A stretch of 64,000 bases of DNA, taken from the NCBI GenBank assembly GCA_031292015.1, contig JARLHY010000039.1, positions 14,920-78,919 on the forward strand. Direction: 5' to 3'. Origin of the DNA: Negativicutes bacterium. GTDB lineage: Bacteria; Bacillota_C; Negativicutes; Sporomusales_B; JARLHX01. The notes below the pieces were generated by a model that had not been told where the DNA came from, did not search any database, and was given only the letters and a program-made list of their open reading frames with translations. The position numbers and the translations under genes are program-made. Within the stretch, counting starts at the first letter, position 1. Each line of letters starts with the position of its first letter. This document shows, in pieces, positions 52,344 to 61,213 of this stretch.

Positions 52344-52586
52344 TCAGCCCAGTCGTGCCAGGAGCTGGCTTTCCACTTCCTGCGGTGTCAATCCGGCGGC
52401 GTTTACCAGCACCGTGTTGTCGGCCACAGGGTATTGCGCCATACTGTCGGTCAGAGCCGAACCGCTGTATACCACTGCTTCCACCGGTCGCACACACTGA
52501 TCCATGTCCGTTACTTCATAGCCTCGTTCATTCAGGTAGGACTTTATTTCCTTGAGACCCGGATCGACAGTGATCAGCCGGAGCAT
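52344..52586 (-). CDS. YkuS family protein (UPF0180), copy 2
   Basis: An 80-aa paralogue of the preceding gene (VDPGLKEIKSYLNERGYEVTDMD; TVLVNAAGLTPQEVESQL). Its Shine-Dalgarno GGGAGGTG lies in the 3' arm of the bactofilin terminator, and the T-run is the spacer to the ATG. Confidence 0.87.
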   Translation of the reverse strand: MLRLITVDPGLKEIKSYLNERGYEVTDMDQCVRPVEAVVYSGSALTDSMAQYPVADNTVLVNAAGLTPQEVESQLLARLG

Positions 52587-52629
52587 AAAAAAACACCTCC
52601 CGCATTTTACATTAGTATTTGCGGAGGTG
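52587..52629 (-). terminator. Bactofilin terminator overlapping the ykuS ribosome-binding site
   Basis: Minus-strand CACCTCCGCA (52629-52620) pairs with TGCGGGAGGTG (52604-52594), followed by TTTTTTT and then the ATG of the next gene. Read-through RNA would have its GGAGGTG sequestered. Confidence 0.75.
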
Positions 52630-52643
52630 TTTTTATCATGCTG

Positions 52644-53078
52644 TCAACTTTTTGGTGGATTGAATTTCAAATCCTTTGGTTTATTATCGATGTCGCTGCT
52701 TTTGCCACCGATCTCATTGCCGTAACGCATCTCGCAGGCACCCTTGAAGACGGCGCCCTCACCGATAATTAAAACGCCGGTCTTTATATCGCCGTTGAGT
52801 TTGGCGGTTGATGTCAGTTCCAGCTTGTCCGTTATGTCAGCGTTGCCGAGGACCGATCCGGCGATTGTTGCGCTGCGAGCCTGGATCTGAGCCTTGATAG
52901 CTCCGGTTTCGCCTACTATGATATCGCCTTTGGTTGTTATTTCCCCTTCCACCTGACCATCGATTCTTATGGTACCGGCGGCTTTGATGGTGCCCTTGAA
53001 CTGGGTATCTTTTCCGATAATGGTTTCCACCTGCTCGGAAAATCCGGGGAGTATCGGCGCACGCTTGTTACCAAACAT
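52644..53078 (-). CDS. Bactofilin (polymer-forming cytoskeletal protein)
   Basis: A 144-aa protein. A right-handed beta-helix of short repeats spans residues 18-125 (ETIIGKDTQFKGTIKAAGTIRIDGQVEGEI). The N-terminal stretch is short and the C-terminus Lys/Pro-rich. Bactofilins polymerise at the membrane and recruit M23 peptidases; such a gene lies 17 nt upstream. Confidence 0.94.
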   Translation of the reverse strand: MFGNKRAPILPGFSEQVETIIGKDTQFKGTIKAAGTIRIDGQVEGEITTKGDIIVGETGAIKAQIQARSATIAGSVLGNADITDKLELTSTAKLNGDIKTGVLIIGEGAVFKGACEMRYGNEIGGKSSDIDNKPKDLKFNPPKS

Positions 53079-53095
53079 TACTATCTCTCCTTAGA

Positions 53096-54082
53096 CTACA
53101 GAAAATTAACCGGATTGACTGCCGTGCCATTTACCCGTATTTCGTAGTGAACGTGGGTTCCGGTGCTATAGCCGGTACTGCCCATATAGGCGATTACTCC
53201 GCCTTTTTTCACCTGGTCGCCAACATTGACCAGATTCTGGGCACAATGCCCGTACACGGTTACTACCCCATATCCGTGGTTGATCTGAACCATGTTGCCA
53301 TAGCCGCCATACCAGCCACTGAAGACTACTTCGCCGTCAGCGGTCGCCACGATCGGCGTACCATAATCATTGGCAATGTCAAGACCGGGATGCCAGTCGC
53401 TGCCCCAGCCGTAAGGGGCGGTGCGCCAGCCAAAGCGGGATGTCACTTCTCCCCCGGCCGGCCATATCGAGGGTGTCGCCGACAGACGGGCGTTCCGCTC
53501 GACGAGCGTTTCCCGCAGCGCAGTCAGGCTGTTTTCGCGGGCTTGAGCCGTGGCTCGCAGTTCCTGGACTAAATTCAGCAGCTCGCCAGCCTGAGGTTTC
53601 ACCACCGGGCCGCCTTGTCCATTATACCCTGACCCCGGGCGGGCGACGCCGGACCGGGAAGTGCCGGGCAGGTCCTCGGTGTTTACCATCCGGCGCAAGT
53701 CGGCGTCCAGCTTATTGAGCCTGGTCATATCTTCCTGCAGGGCCGCGGTGGCTTTTGAAAGCTGATCCAACTGGTTGTTCTGGACGGCATTCGTCTGACG
53801 AAGCTGTTCTAGTTCGATTTTCTCGGTATTGGCCACGCTCAGTGCAGTGCGGTAACTCACGAAGGTACCTATGGTCAAAACAAGCATTACACAAAGGGCT
53901 ACCGCCGAGTATTTGAGGAGCCTGATCGGAATGCGGAGACTGACAACATTTCGGCCATGATGCGGAACAAACATCAACGTATATTCTCGCCGGTCGGGGC
54001 GCTTGGCTTTGAGCGCCGCCCACTTACGTTCAACAGCATTCCAAAGTTTTGCAAAATCGCTCTTGCTATTCACTGTGAGCAT
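53096..54082 (-). CDS. M23 family metallopeptidase, membrane-anchored
   Basis: A 328-aa envelope protein. One membrane helix lies at residues 58-80 (AVALCVMLVLTIGTFVSY), then a coiled coil at about 85-130, then the LytM/M23 domain from about residue 210. Zinc motifs are HPGLDIAND and HVHYEIR. It should cut peptidoglycan cross-links. Pairing with bactofilin suggests localised wall remodelling in shape or sporulation. Confidence 0.93.
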   Translation of the reverse strand: MLTVNSKSDFAKLWNAVERKWAALKAKRPDRREYTLMFVPHHGRNVVSLRIPIRLLKYSAVALCVMLVLTIGTFVSYRTALSVANTEKIELEQLRQTNAVQNNQLDQLSKATAALQEDMTRLNKLDADLRRMVNTEDLPGTSRSGVARPGSGYNGQGGPVVKPQAGELLNLVQELRATAQARENSLTALRETLVERNARLSATPSIWPAGGEVTSRFGWRTAPYGWGSDWHPGLDIANDYGTPIVATADGEVVFSGWYGGYGNMVQINHGYGVVTVYGHCAQNLVNVGDQVKKGGVIAYMGSTGYSTGTHVHYEIRVNGTAVNPVNFL

Positions 54083-54165
54083 CCCACCACCTTCCTTTCG
54101 ACAATTTATTTACCGGCACTAAAGGTAAAAGTATATTCACCGCGAGAACTAGAAATTCCTGCTAA

Positions 54166-54672
54166 TTATCTAGGAATATTTTCCTTGGCCTTCAACAAGG
54201 CCTGTTTTTCCTCAGTAGTCAGGAAATAGCTCGACTCTCCGTTAACGATGGGTTTGGCGTATGTACGCGAGTCGTTTCGCCCAAAGAGACTTGATATTAC
54301 TATCCCGTTATTTTCGGCATCCAGCATGGCAACCGCAAAGCTCAGATCACTCCCTGTATCTTCAAATGCGTTGAAGCGGACGATTCCCACCCGCTGCACG
54401 CAGCCGCGCAATATTCCGTCAAGACGCCTGACATCTTTGGACAAGCTGTTGACCTGGGTTATAGCCTGCCTTACCTCTTCGATATGACCGACAAGCACCC
54501 GTTCCAGGTTTTCGCCATGAACACCCTGCATCATTTTCTGGTAGCGGCGATTTAGTTTGGCCAATTTGAAGTTGATTGCTATAAAAATGATAAGAGCCAA
54601 AAGTATCAACCCGGCCATCACCAGGATGATATAGTGCAGATTTTCGTTTATCAGGAGAGTAAATTGTTCCAT
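54166..54672 (-). CDS. DUF4446 family membrane protein
   Basis: A 168-aa protein. One membrane helix at residues 13-35 (YIILVMAGLILLALIIFIAI), a basic coiled coil to about 75, then the family core VGIVRFNAFEDTGSDLSFAVAMLD. Function unknown; common near parAB in Firmicutes, as here. Confidence 0.9.
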   Translation of the reverse strand: MEQFTLLINENLHYIILVMAGLILLALIIFIAINFKLAKLNRRYQKMMQGVHGENLERVLVGHIEEVRQAITQVNSLSKDVRRLDGILRGCVQRVGIVRFNAFEDTGSDLSFAVAMLDAENNGIVISSLFGRNDSRTYAKPIVNGESSYFLTTEEKQALLKAKENIPR

Positions 54673-54714
54673 ATAGTTTATTTTCGCCTCTCTTTCTTTA
54701 TTGTTACGCCATGA

Positions 54715-55395
54715 TCATGCCGGCCACAGCAGGGTAATTATTGCTGCTACGGGAATCGCCGGCAGCAGGTTGGCGACATTAATTTTTTTTATTTCCAGCA
54801 TCGAACAGGCAATGCCGACAATCAAAATTCCACCTACAGCGGTTATTTCCTTGACAAGAGCATCGCTGATAATGGTGCTGAACCAGCCGGCAAGGAAGGT
54901 AATAAGCCCCTGGTATACCAGCACCATCACCGCCGACAAGGCAACCCCAGCACCCATGGCTGAAGCGAACACCACCGATGTTATCCCGTCAAGCATTGAT
55001 TTGGCGTACAGAGTGGTCGCATCGCCGGTCAAGCCGTCTTGTATTGCTCCGACAATCGACATCGCTCCCACACAAAACACAAGACTGGCGCTGATGAATC
55101 CCTGTCCGGCATTGCCGCCGGCCGTACTGAACCGATCCGTAACCCAGCCGCCGATCCGGTCCAGCCAGGCGCCAAGATTGAGCGCCTCGCCGATCAGCGC
55201 CCCGAGAGTCAGGCTGAATATCACAATTAAAATGTTCTGCGTCTTCATGGCCATCTGCAGGCCGATAAGAATTACCGCTAAACCTAGTCCCTGCATCAAC
55301 GTTTTCTGAAACCGGGCCGGTATCTCTTTTTTCAGCAGCAGCCCCAGGCCGGAGCCGGCAAGAACTGCAGCAGCATTAACCAATGTTCCTTTCAT
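54715..55395 (-). CDS. DUF554 family membrane protein
   Basis: A 226-aa integral membrane protein with about seven hydrophobic segments and the start MKGTLVNAAAVLAGSGLGLLLKK typical of DUF554 (YdfK-like). Possible transporter, substrate unknown. Its ATG overlaps the preceding stop by 4 nt. Confidence 0.9.
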   Translation of the reverse strand: MKGTLVNAAAVLAGSGLGLLLKKEIPARFQKTLMQGLGLAVILIGLQMAMKTQNILIVIFSLTLGALIGEALNLGAWLDRIGGWVTDRFSTAGGNAGQGFISASLVFCVGAMSIVGAIQDGLTGDATTLYAKSMLDGITSVVFASAMGAGVALSAVMVLVYQGLITFLAGWFSTIISDALVKEITAVGGILIVGIACSMLEIKKINVANLLPAIPVAAIITLLWPA

Positions 55396-56540
55396 TCGCT
55401 CCCCCCTGTGACCGCAACGGCCTTCACAGCTTCTACCGCCGCGATAATGTCAGCGTCGGAGTTGAAGTACCCCGGGCTGAAACGGACCGTTCCTGACTGC
55501 AGCGTGCCAATGGTGTTATGCGCCCAAGGCGCACAGTGCAAACCGGCCCGGCAGGCAACGCCGTAATCCCGGTCCAGACGCCAAGCCACTTCGCCGCTGT
55601 CGATTCCTTTGATAGTGAAAGACACCACCGCAGTGCGGTTCTCCGTCCCGGCCGGGCCATAAACCGTAACCCCCGGTGTAGCCGCCAGACCTTCAAACAG
55701 CCGGGCGGTAAGTTCTCTTTCCGTCTGGCGTATTTTGCCTTGACCGGTCTCGCGGATATAGCGTACCCCAGCCAACAGCCCGGCAATTCCTGGAGTATTT
55801 GGGGTTCCACTTTCCAGCCGATCGGGATAGATGGACGGCTGCCGGTCTGAGTCGGACTGACTGCCTGTCCCGCCATAGCGGAGCGGGGCAATGTCCAGGC
55901 CGGGCCGCAGATATATGCCGCCGGTGCCTTGTGGCCCCAGCAGCCCTTTGTGACCGCTGAATGCCAGAATATCCACACCCATTGCTGCAACGTCGATTTC
56001 CTCAACACCGCCGGTCTGGGCTGCGTCAACAACAAGTATCGCTCCTGCCTCTGCCGCCAGAATACCGACATCCGCCAGAGAAACCATAGTACCGGTGACG
56101 TTGGAGCCATGTCCTATCACCACCGCCCTGGCGCCGGACAGGCACTTCTTCAAATCATGCAGCGGAAGCCGCCCGGTCTGATCGCACTTGATTACCGTCA
56201 GCCGGACGCCCCGGGTCTCCAGTTCCCTTAATGGGCGGGCTACGGCGTTATGTTCCATTGATGTCGTAACAACTTTATCACCAGGTTTCAACAGTCCGAA
56301 CAGGGCTGCGTTCAGAGCGTCGGTGGCGCTATAAGCGAAAGTGATTGAGGCCGGATTGTTTGCCTTAAACAGCCAGGCCAACTCCTGCCTGGCTTCATAT
56401 AAAATCCGGTCAGCCGCCCGGGCCAGACTGTGCCCGCCCCGTCCGGGGTTCCCCCCGGCGTTGCGAAGACAGTCGCTGACCGCCTGGAACACTGGCTCCG
56501 GTTTCGGCCAACTGGTAGAAGCATTATCAAGATAGATCAC
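55392..56540 (-). CDS. Cysteine desulfurase family / class V aminotransferase
   Basis: A 382-aa PLP enzyme. YLDNASTSWPKP at the N-terminus, the PLP Lys in FSGHKGLLGPQG near residue 197, and the catalytic-loop-like Cys in CRAGLHCAPWAH near residue 333 are present. It resembles the EF2568 subgroup of NifS-like proteins. It may supply sulfur for Fe-S clusters, or use selenocysteine. It overlaps hydF by 4 nt. Confidence 0.88.
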   Translation of the reverse strand: MIYLDNASTSWPKPEPVFQAVSDCLRNAGGNPGRGGHSLARAADRILYEARQELAWLFKANNPASITFAYSATDALNAALFGLLKPGDKVVTTSMEHNAVARPLRELETRGVRLTVIKCDQTGRLPLHDLKKCLSGARAVVIGHGSNVTGTMVSLADVGILAAEAGAILVVDAAQTGGVEEIDVAAMGVDILAFSGHKGLLGPQGTGGIYLRPGLDIAPLRYGGTGSQSDSDRQPSIYPDRLESGTPNTPGIAGLLAGVRYIRETGQGKIRQTERELTARLFEGLAATPGVTVYGPAGTENRTAVVSFTIKGIDSGEVAWRLDRDYGVACRAGLHCAPWAHNTIGTLQSGTVRFSPGYFNSDADIIAAVEAVKAVAVTGGSE

Positions 56541-57781
56541 GGCTCGTCCTCTGCCGACCTGTTTTCTTCAAACAACAGACGGGCTGCCGGGAAGGGAGCC
56601 AGGGCCCGGTACAGGATACCGTGCACATAAGCGATCAATACGCCGTAATTAATAATAGGCACTGCATTTTCCCTGGCCAGCGACAGACGGAATAACATTT
56701 CCCGCCGGGTGAGCATACAGGATCCGCAGTGAACGACCAGGCTGTATTCGGATAAATCACGGGGGAAATCCCCCCCTGACACCCATGAAAACTCCAAGTC
56801 TCCGCCGACTTCCTGACGCAGCCAGCGGGGAATTTTCACCCGGCCGATATCATCGGCCTGACGGTGGTGGGTGCATCCCTCGGCAATCAGCACCCTGTCG
56901 CCGGGCTTGAGCTTTCCGATCGCCTTGGCTCCGGCCACCAGCGTTTCCAGGTCGCCTTTGTAACGGGCAAACAATATGGAAAATGACGTCAGCATGACGT
57001 CAGGCGGAGTGTCGGCGGCTACTTTCAAAAACTCCTGCGAATCGGTCACCACGAGCTTGGGTCTTCGGCGCAAGCTGTCGAGCGCCTCTTTGAGTTCCCG
57101 TTCCTTCACCACAACGCTGTAACAGTCGTGATCGAGAATATCCCGGATGGTCTGGACCTGGGGCAAGATCAGGCGCCCCTTGGGCGCGGCCAGATCGATA
57201 GGCACCACCAGTACTACAAGATCACCGGGGTTCAGAAGATCACCGATTACCGGCGGTCCCTCCCAGTTATCGGGAGCGTTTTTGATCAAGCGTCGTTTCA
57301 GTTCCTCGATCCCTTGCCCAGTCTTAGCGCTGACAACGGTAAGCGGCTCACCCAGGGCGGAGGCCCATGCAGGCAGCAGGCTTTCCAGCGAATGGAGGTC
57401 GCTCTTGTTTACGACACCAACCAGCGGTATTTCCCTTTTTCTGATGGTCTTCGCCAGTTCTTGCTCAAAGTCGCCGACAGCGGCCTCCGGGTCGATCACC
57501 AGAATGGCCAGGTCGGTTTTGGCCAGAACCTGCATCGTTCGTTCCACGCGGAGAGCTCCCAGCTCGCCTACATCGTCGATGCCTGCGGTGTCGATGATCA
57601 TCACCGGACCGATGGGCAAAATCTCCATGGCTTTGTATACCGGATCTGTAGTTGTGCCCGGCACATCGGACACCAGGGCAATATCCTGATTGGTCAAGGC
57701 GTTGATCAGGCTGGATTTGCCGGCGTTGCGCCGGCCGAAGATCGCTATATGCAGGCGAACTCCCTTCGGAGCATCTTGCAT
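56537..57781 (-). CDS. hydF: [FeFe]-hydrogenase H-cluster maturation GTPase HydF
   Basis: A 414-aa maturase. The G domain has GRRNAGKSSLINAL near residue 12, DTAGIDDVG and NKSD. The C-terminal cluster domain binds 4Fe-4S through CTHH and HCGSCM. It scaffolds the 2Fe subcluster for [FeFe]-hydrogenase. hydE, hydG and the hydrogenase are outside the window. aspA is next door, as in other genomes. Confidence 0.95.
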   Translation of the reverse strand: MQDAPKGVRLHIAIFGRRNAGKSSLINALTNQDIALVSDVPGTTTDPVYKAMEILPIGPVMIIDTAGIDDVGELGALRVERTMQVLAKTDLAILVIDPEAAVGDFEQELAKTIRKREIPLVGVVNKSDLHSLESLLPAWASALGEPLTVVSAKTGQGIEELKRRLIKNAPDNWEGPPVIGDLLNPGDLVVLVVPIDLAAPKGRLILPQVQTIRDILDHDCYSVVVKERELKEALDSLRRRPKLVVTDSQEFLKVAADTPPDVMLTSFSILFARYKGDLETLVAGAKAIGKLKPGDRVLIAEGCTHHRQADDIGRVKIPRWLRQEVGGDLEFSWVSGGDFPRDLSEYSLVVHCGSCMLTRREMLFRLSLARENAVPIINYGVLIAYVHGILYRALAPFPAARLLFEENRSAEDEP

Positions 57782-57848
57782 TTTCCCTCTCTCCTTGCTG
57801 TCGTGGATAGTATGTCATAATTTGTCCATATTATTCCACACACGGATA

Positions 57849-59246
57849 TTACTTAAGCAGTTTTTCCCCGGCTATTCCCGGGCGGGTCAGGGCCTGGGGA
57901 TTCAGAATCATGTCAAGCTGCTGAGCGGTCAGCAACTCCATCGCCAAAACAACTTCGCGGATTGTCCGACCACTGGCGACAGCACTTCGGGCAATAACGG
58001 AGGCTTGATCGTAGCCGATGTGTGGCACCAGCGCCGTGACTGTGGTCAGACTGCCATCCAGCAGTTCCCGGCAGCGGACGGGGTGAGCGGTAATATCCTT
58101 GATACATAGTTCGCTGAAGATCTTTGTTGTATTGGTCAGAATCTCGAGACTGCCGAGCAGATGATGGGCTATCAGCGGCAGAAAGGAGTTTAACTCCAGC
58201 TGTCCCGACTGAGCCGCCAGAGTGATGGCCAGATCTGACGCCATTACATGAAAAGCGGCTTGATTAACCGCTTCGGGAATTACCGGATTGACTTTTCCCG
58301 GCATTATGGACGACCCCGCCTGCCGTTCAGGAAGAGCGATCTCACCGAACCCGGCCAGGGGTCCGGATGACATCAACCGCAGGTCATGGGCAATCTTGCT
58401 CAGGTTCACCGCCAGAGCCTTCAACAAGCCGGCGACTTCGACAAAGACATCGGCATTCTGGGTGACATCTATCATATTTTCGGCCCGGGCCAGCCCGATA
58501 TTAGCGTACTGGCGCAGCCGATCGCTGACGGCGAAAATAAACTTCTTGGGGGCGTTCAGACCGGTTCCTATCGCCGTCCCGCCAAGATTGGTCTGACGCA
58601 GCCGCTCCTCCACCTTGTACAGGCGCCAACGGTCACGGGCGATGGCCTGAGCGTAGGCGCTGAATTCCTGACCAAGCATCACCGGCAAGGCGTCCTGCAT
58701 CTCGGTGCGTCCCACCTTAATAACCCCGGCAAACTCGGCTTCCTTCTGCTGAAGGATTTCCTGTAACACTGCACAGTTTTCGCTCAGGGGCTGAAGCAGC
58801 CAAATGGCTGCCAGCCGCAAAGCGGTGGGATAGACGTCATTGGTGGACTGATGGAGATTGACATGATCCAGGGGATGTACCGGTCCCTGCTTGGCGCCGG
58901 TAAGAAGCTCATTGGCCCGGGCGGCCATGACTTCATTGACATTCATGTTGGTGGATGTTCCCGCCCCGCCCTGGAGCGCGTCGACAACAAACTGGTCCCG
59001 CCAGTTCCCGTCAATGATCTCGTCAGCGGCTTGGGCGATGGCTCGAGCCATTTCTGGGGGTAAATACCCAAGTTCGGCGTTTACCGTTGTTGCCGCCTTT
59101 TTTACCAGCGCAATCGCCTCGATAAGGCGGGAATTGACCCGATAGCCTGAAAGAGGAAAATTCTCCAGCGCTCTCAACGTGTGAACGCCATAATAGGCCG
59201 CGTCAGGAAGTTCCCTTGTTCCCAGCAGATCTTTTTCCAGCCGCAT
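57849..59246 (-). CDS. aspA: Aspartate ammonia-lyase
   Basis: A 465-aa fumarase/aspartase-superfamily enzyme, aspartate to fumarate plus ammonia. The signature loop is GSSIMPGKVNPVIPEA near residue 316, and LHQSTNDVYPTA is near residue 137. Its ribosome-binding site directly follows a parS site. Argininosuccinate lyase and fumarase are less likely from length and motifs; aspartase is favoured by the hydF neighbourhood. Confidence 0.9.
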   Translation of the reverse strand: MRLEKDLLGTRELPDAAYYGVHTLRALENFPLSGYRVNSRLIEAIALVKKAATTVNAELGYLPPEMARAIAQAADEIIDGNWRDQFVVDALQGGAGTSTNMNVNEVMAARANELLTGAKQGPVHPLDHVNLHQSTNDVYPTALRLAAIWLLQPLSENCAVLQEILQQKEAEFAGVIKVGRTEMQDALPVMLGQEFSAYAQAIARDRWRLYKVEERLRQTNLGGTAIGTGLNAPKKFIFAVSDRLRQYANIGLARAENMIDVTQNADVFVEVAGLLKALAVNLSKIAHDLRLMSSGPLAGFGEIALPERQAGSSIMPGKVNPVIPEAVNQAAFHVMASDLAITLAAQSGQLELNSFLPLIAHHLLGSLEILTNTTKIFSELCIKDITAHPVRCRELLDGSLTTVTALVPHIGYDQASVIARSAVASGRTIREVVLAMELLTAQQLDMILNPQALTRPGIAGEKLLK

Positions 59247-59265
59247 TGCCTATCCCCCCATCGAA

Positions 59266-59281
59266 TGTTTCACGTGAAACA
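59266..59281. promoter_or_regulatory. parS site between parB and aspA
   Basis: TGTTTCACGTGAAACA, a perfect 16-bp palindrome equal to the canonical ParB-binding site. It lies between the parB stop and the aspA start. Confidence 0.95.
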
Positions 59282-59284
59282 ATT

Positions 59285-60178
59285 CTACACCACGATTGAT
59301 GATCCCCTGGTCCGGGTTGCAGCGACCTGCTGCTGGGCCGACAGGGCCTCGATGATTCTTTCCAGGTCATCGGCGGAATAGAATTCAATCTCGATACGGC
59401 TTTTTACTTTACCTGGTTTTATCTTGACCTGAGTTCCCAGAATCATTTTCAGGCGTTCTTCAGCCTCGGCCACAAATATTTCCCGTTTCTCCGGTTTCTT
59501 CACTACTCGCGGGCGAGGTGATTTAAGTGTTCGGCGGACCAACTCCTCAGCATCCCTGGCGGTGAGGTCCTCATGAATTATGGTCTCGGCTATTTCCAAC
59601 TGCAATTCTTCACTGTCCAAGCTGATGAGCGGGCGAGCCTGGCCAATGGATAATGTTCCACGTGAAACATAATCTTGAATAACCGACGGCAATTGCAGCA
59701 AACGAACGACGTTGGCAATCATCGAGCGGCTTCGTCCAATTCTACGGGCAACTTCTTCCTGGGTCAGCCCAAACTCTTCCATCAACCGGCGGTAAGCAAC
59801 AGATTCCTCAATAGGATTCAGATCCTCCCGCTGAAGATTCTCCACCAGGGCGATTTCTGTCATAGCAGCGTCAGTGTAATCCTTGATCACGGCAGGAATA
59901 TCATTTAGTCCCGCCAGTTTCGCGGCTCGCCAGCGTCGTTCCCCGGCTACCAACTCATAGCCGTTCATAATTTTGCGGACAACAACAGGCTGTAGGACAC
60001 CATATTGCCTGATGGATTGCGCCAGTTCATGAAGCGCATCTTCATCAAACACTCGCCTTGGCTGAAACTGATTAGGAACGATTTCTGCTATAGAAATTTC
60101 TCCGGAAACTTCATCATCAACATCTGCGACCGGAGTAATAAGAGCATCCAGTCCTCTGCCCAATCCGCGCTTATTCAT
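59285..60178 (-). CDS. parB: Chromosome partitioning protein ParB (Spo0J)
   Basis: A 297-aa DNA-binding CTPase. The N-terminal block RGLGRGLDALI, the CTP-box GERRWRAAKLAG near residue 78, and the helix-turn-helix LTQEEVARRIGRSRSMIANVVRLL near residue 137 are present. It loads at parS and spreads to organise the origin. Its ATG lies within the end of parA (8-nt overlap), after GAGGTG. Confidence 0.96.
   Translation of the reverse strand: MNKRGLGRGLDALITPVADVDDEVSGEISIAEIVPNQFQPRRVFDEDALHELAQSIRQYGVLQPVVVRKIMNGYELVAGERRWRAAKLAGLNDIPAVIKDYTDAAMTEIALVENLQREDLNPIEESVAYRRLMEEFGLTQEEVARRIGRSRSMIANVVRLLQLPSVIQDYVSRGTLSIGQARPLISLDSEELQLEIAETIIHEDLTARDAEELVRRTLKSPRPRVVKKPEKREIFVAEAEERLKMILGTQVKIKPGKVKSRIEIEFYSADDLERIIEALSAQQQVAATRTRGSSIVV
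59654..59669. promoter_or_regulatory. parS site inside parB
   Basis: TGTTCCACGTGAAACA matches the parS consensus TGTTNCACGTGAAACA at every fixed base. It is within the parB coding region, 388 bp from the first site. Confidence 0.92.
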
Positions 60179-60932
60179 CGCCAATCACCTCTTTCGCAAG
60201 ATCGAAGTATACCTCGGAACCTTTGGATTTAGGATCATAGAGCATTATCGGCAATCCATGACTCGGAGCTTCACTCAAGCGTACATTACGGGGAATGATT
60301 GTCTGATAAACTTTGTGACGCAGGTGATGTTTAACCTCGTCCACAACCTGGATCGAGAGATTGGTTCTGGCGTCAAACATTGTTAACACCACACCCTCCA
60401 GGGTCAGCGAAGGGTTCAGGTTCTTCTGGACCAGGGCGATGGTATTCATTAACTGTGTGAGCCCTTCCAACGCATAGAACTCGCATTGGATCGGAATCAG
60501 CACTGAATTTGCTGCCGTGAGGCCGTTAATTGTCAGCAGACCGAGCGAAGGGGGACAATCAATCAAAACATAATCGAAATCGTACTTAATCTTGTCCAGC
60601 GCCTTTTTCAGCCTGTTTTCCCGGGACAGCACCGCAACCAATTCAATTTCGGCCCCAGCTAGTTGAATAGTGGCAGGCAACAGCGTCAGATTCGGAACCT
60701 TGGTTGGCAGCAACACCGAGTCTGCCGCCAGGTCATTTACCAGAGCGTCATACGCGGATTGCTTGATCTGCATCTTGTTAAAACCCAAACCGCTGGTGGA
60801 GTTTCCCTGGGGATCCAAATCAACCAGCAGCACCTTTTTGCCAAGATCCGCCATACAGGCACTCAAATTGACGGCTGTGGTGGTTTTGCCCACGCCTCCT
60901 TTTTGGTTGGCAATGGCAATCACTTTTACCAC
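60171..60932 (-). CDS. parA: Chromosome partitioning ATPase ParA (Soj)
   Basis: A 253-aa deviant Walker ATPase. KGGVGKTTTAVNLSA near residue 11 is Walker A, DLDPQGNSTSGL follows, and DCPPSLGLLTING is near residue 120. Start is GTG at 60932 after GAGGTG. It works with ParB in segregation and sporulation control and suggests the window is near the origin. Confidence 0.96.
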   Translation of the reverse strand: MVKVIAIANQKGGVGKTTTAVNLSACMADLGKKVLLVDLDPQGNSTSGLGFNKMQIKQSAYDALVNDLAADSVLLPTKVPNLTLLPATIQLAGAEIELVAVLSRENRLKKALDKIKYDFDYVLIDCPPSLGLLTINGLTAANSVLIPIQCEFYALEGLTQLMNTIALVQKNLNPSLTLEGVVLTMFDARTNLSIQVVDEVKHHLRHKVYQTIIPRNVRLSEAPSHGLPIMLYDPKSKGSEVYFDLAKEVIGDE

Positions 60933-61078
60933 TTTTCATTCACCTCAAATACAAATTCAGATGTAATCATTTCCACAGCTACGCTATTATCTCCTGCCAA
61001 AAAAGGGCGTATGAAAAAAGTACTTACATTAAACACACTAAAATCACAACAAAGTTTACATAATTTTCCTGCGCCAGC

Positions 61079-61107
61079 TTGACAGATAAATATTGGTAAG
61101 CTATCAT
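61079..61107 (+). promoter_or_regulatory. Sigma-A promoter of the methionine synthase genes
   Basis: TTGACA (61079-61084) and TATCAT (61102-61107), 17 bp apart, plus strand. The leader is about 100 nt and has no recognised SAM or cobalamin riboswitch. Confidence 0.7.
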
Positions 61108-61213
61108 AACACTAATCAACTACAAAACGTCCCGCTGCATTCACCATGCCCGTTCCGGCTCTTTTCCCGACTGACGGGAGAAATGAATTTGGAAATAACA
61201 GGCAGGAGGTATT

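Noticed and set aside
60933..61213. SAM or cobalamin riboswitch before the methionine synthase genes
   Set aside because: The leader is only about 100 nt and lacks the S-box and B12-box motifs.
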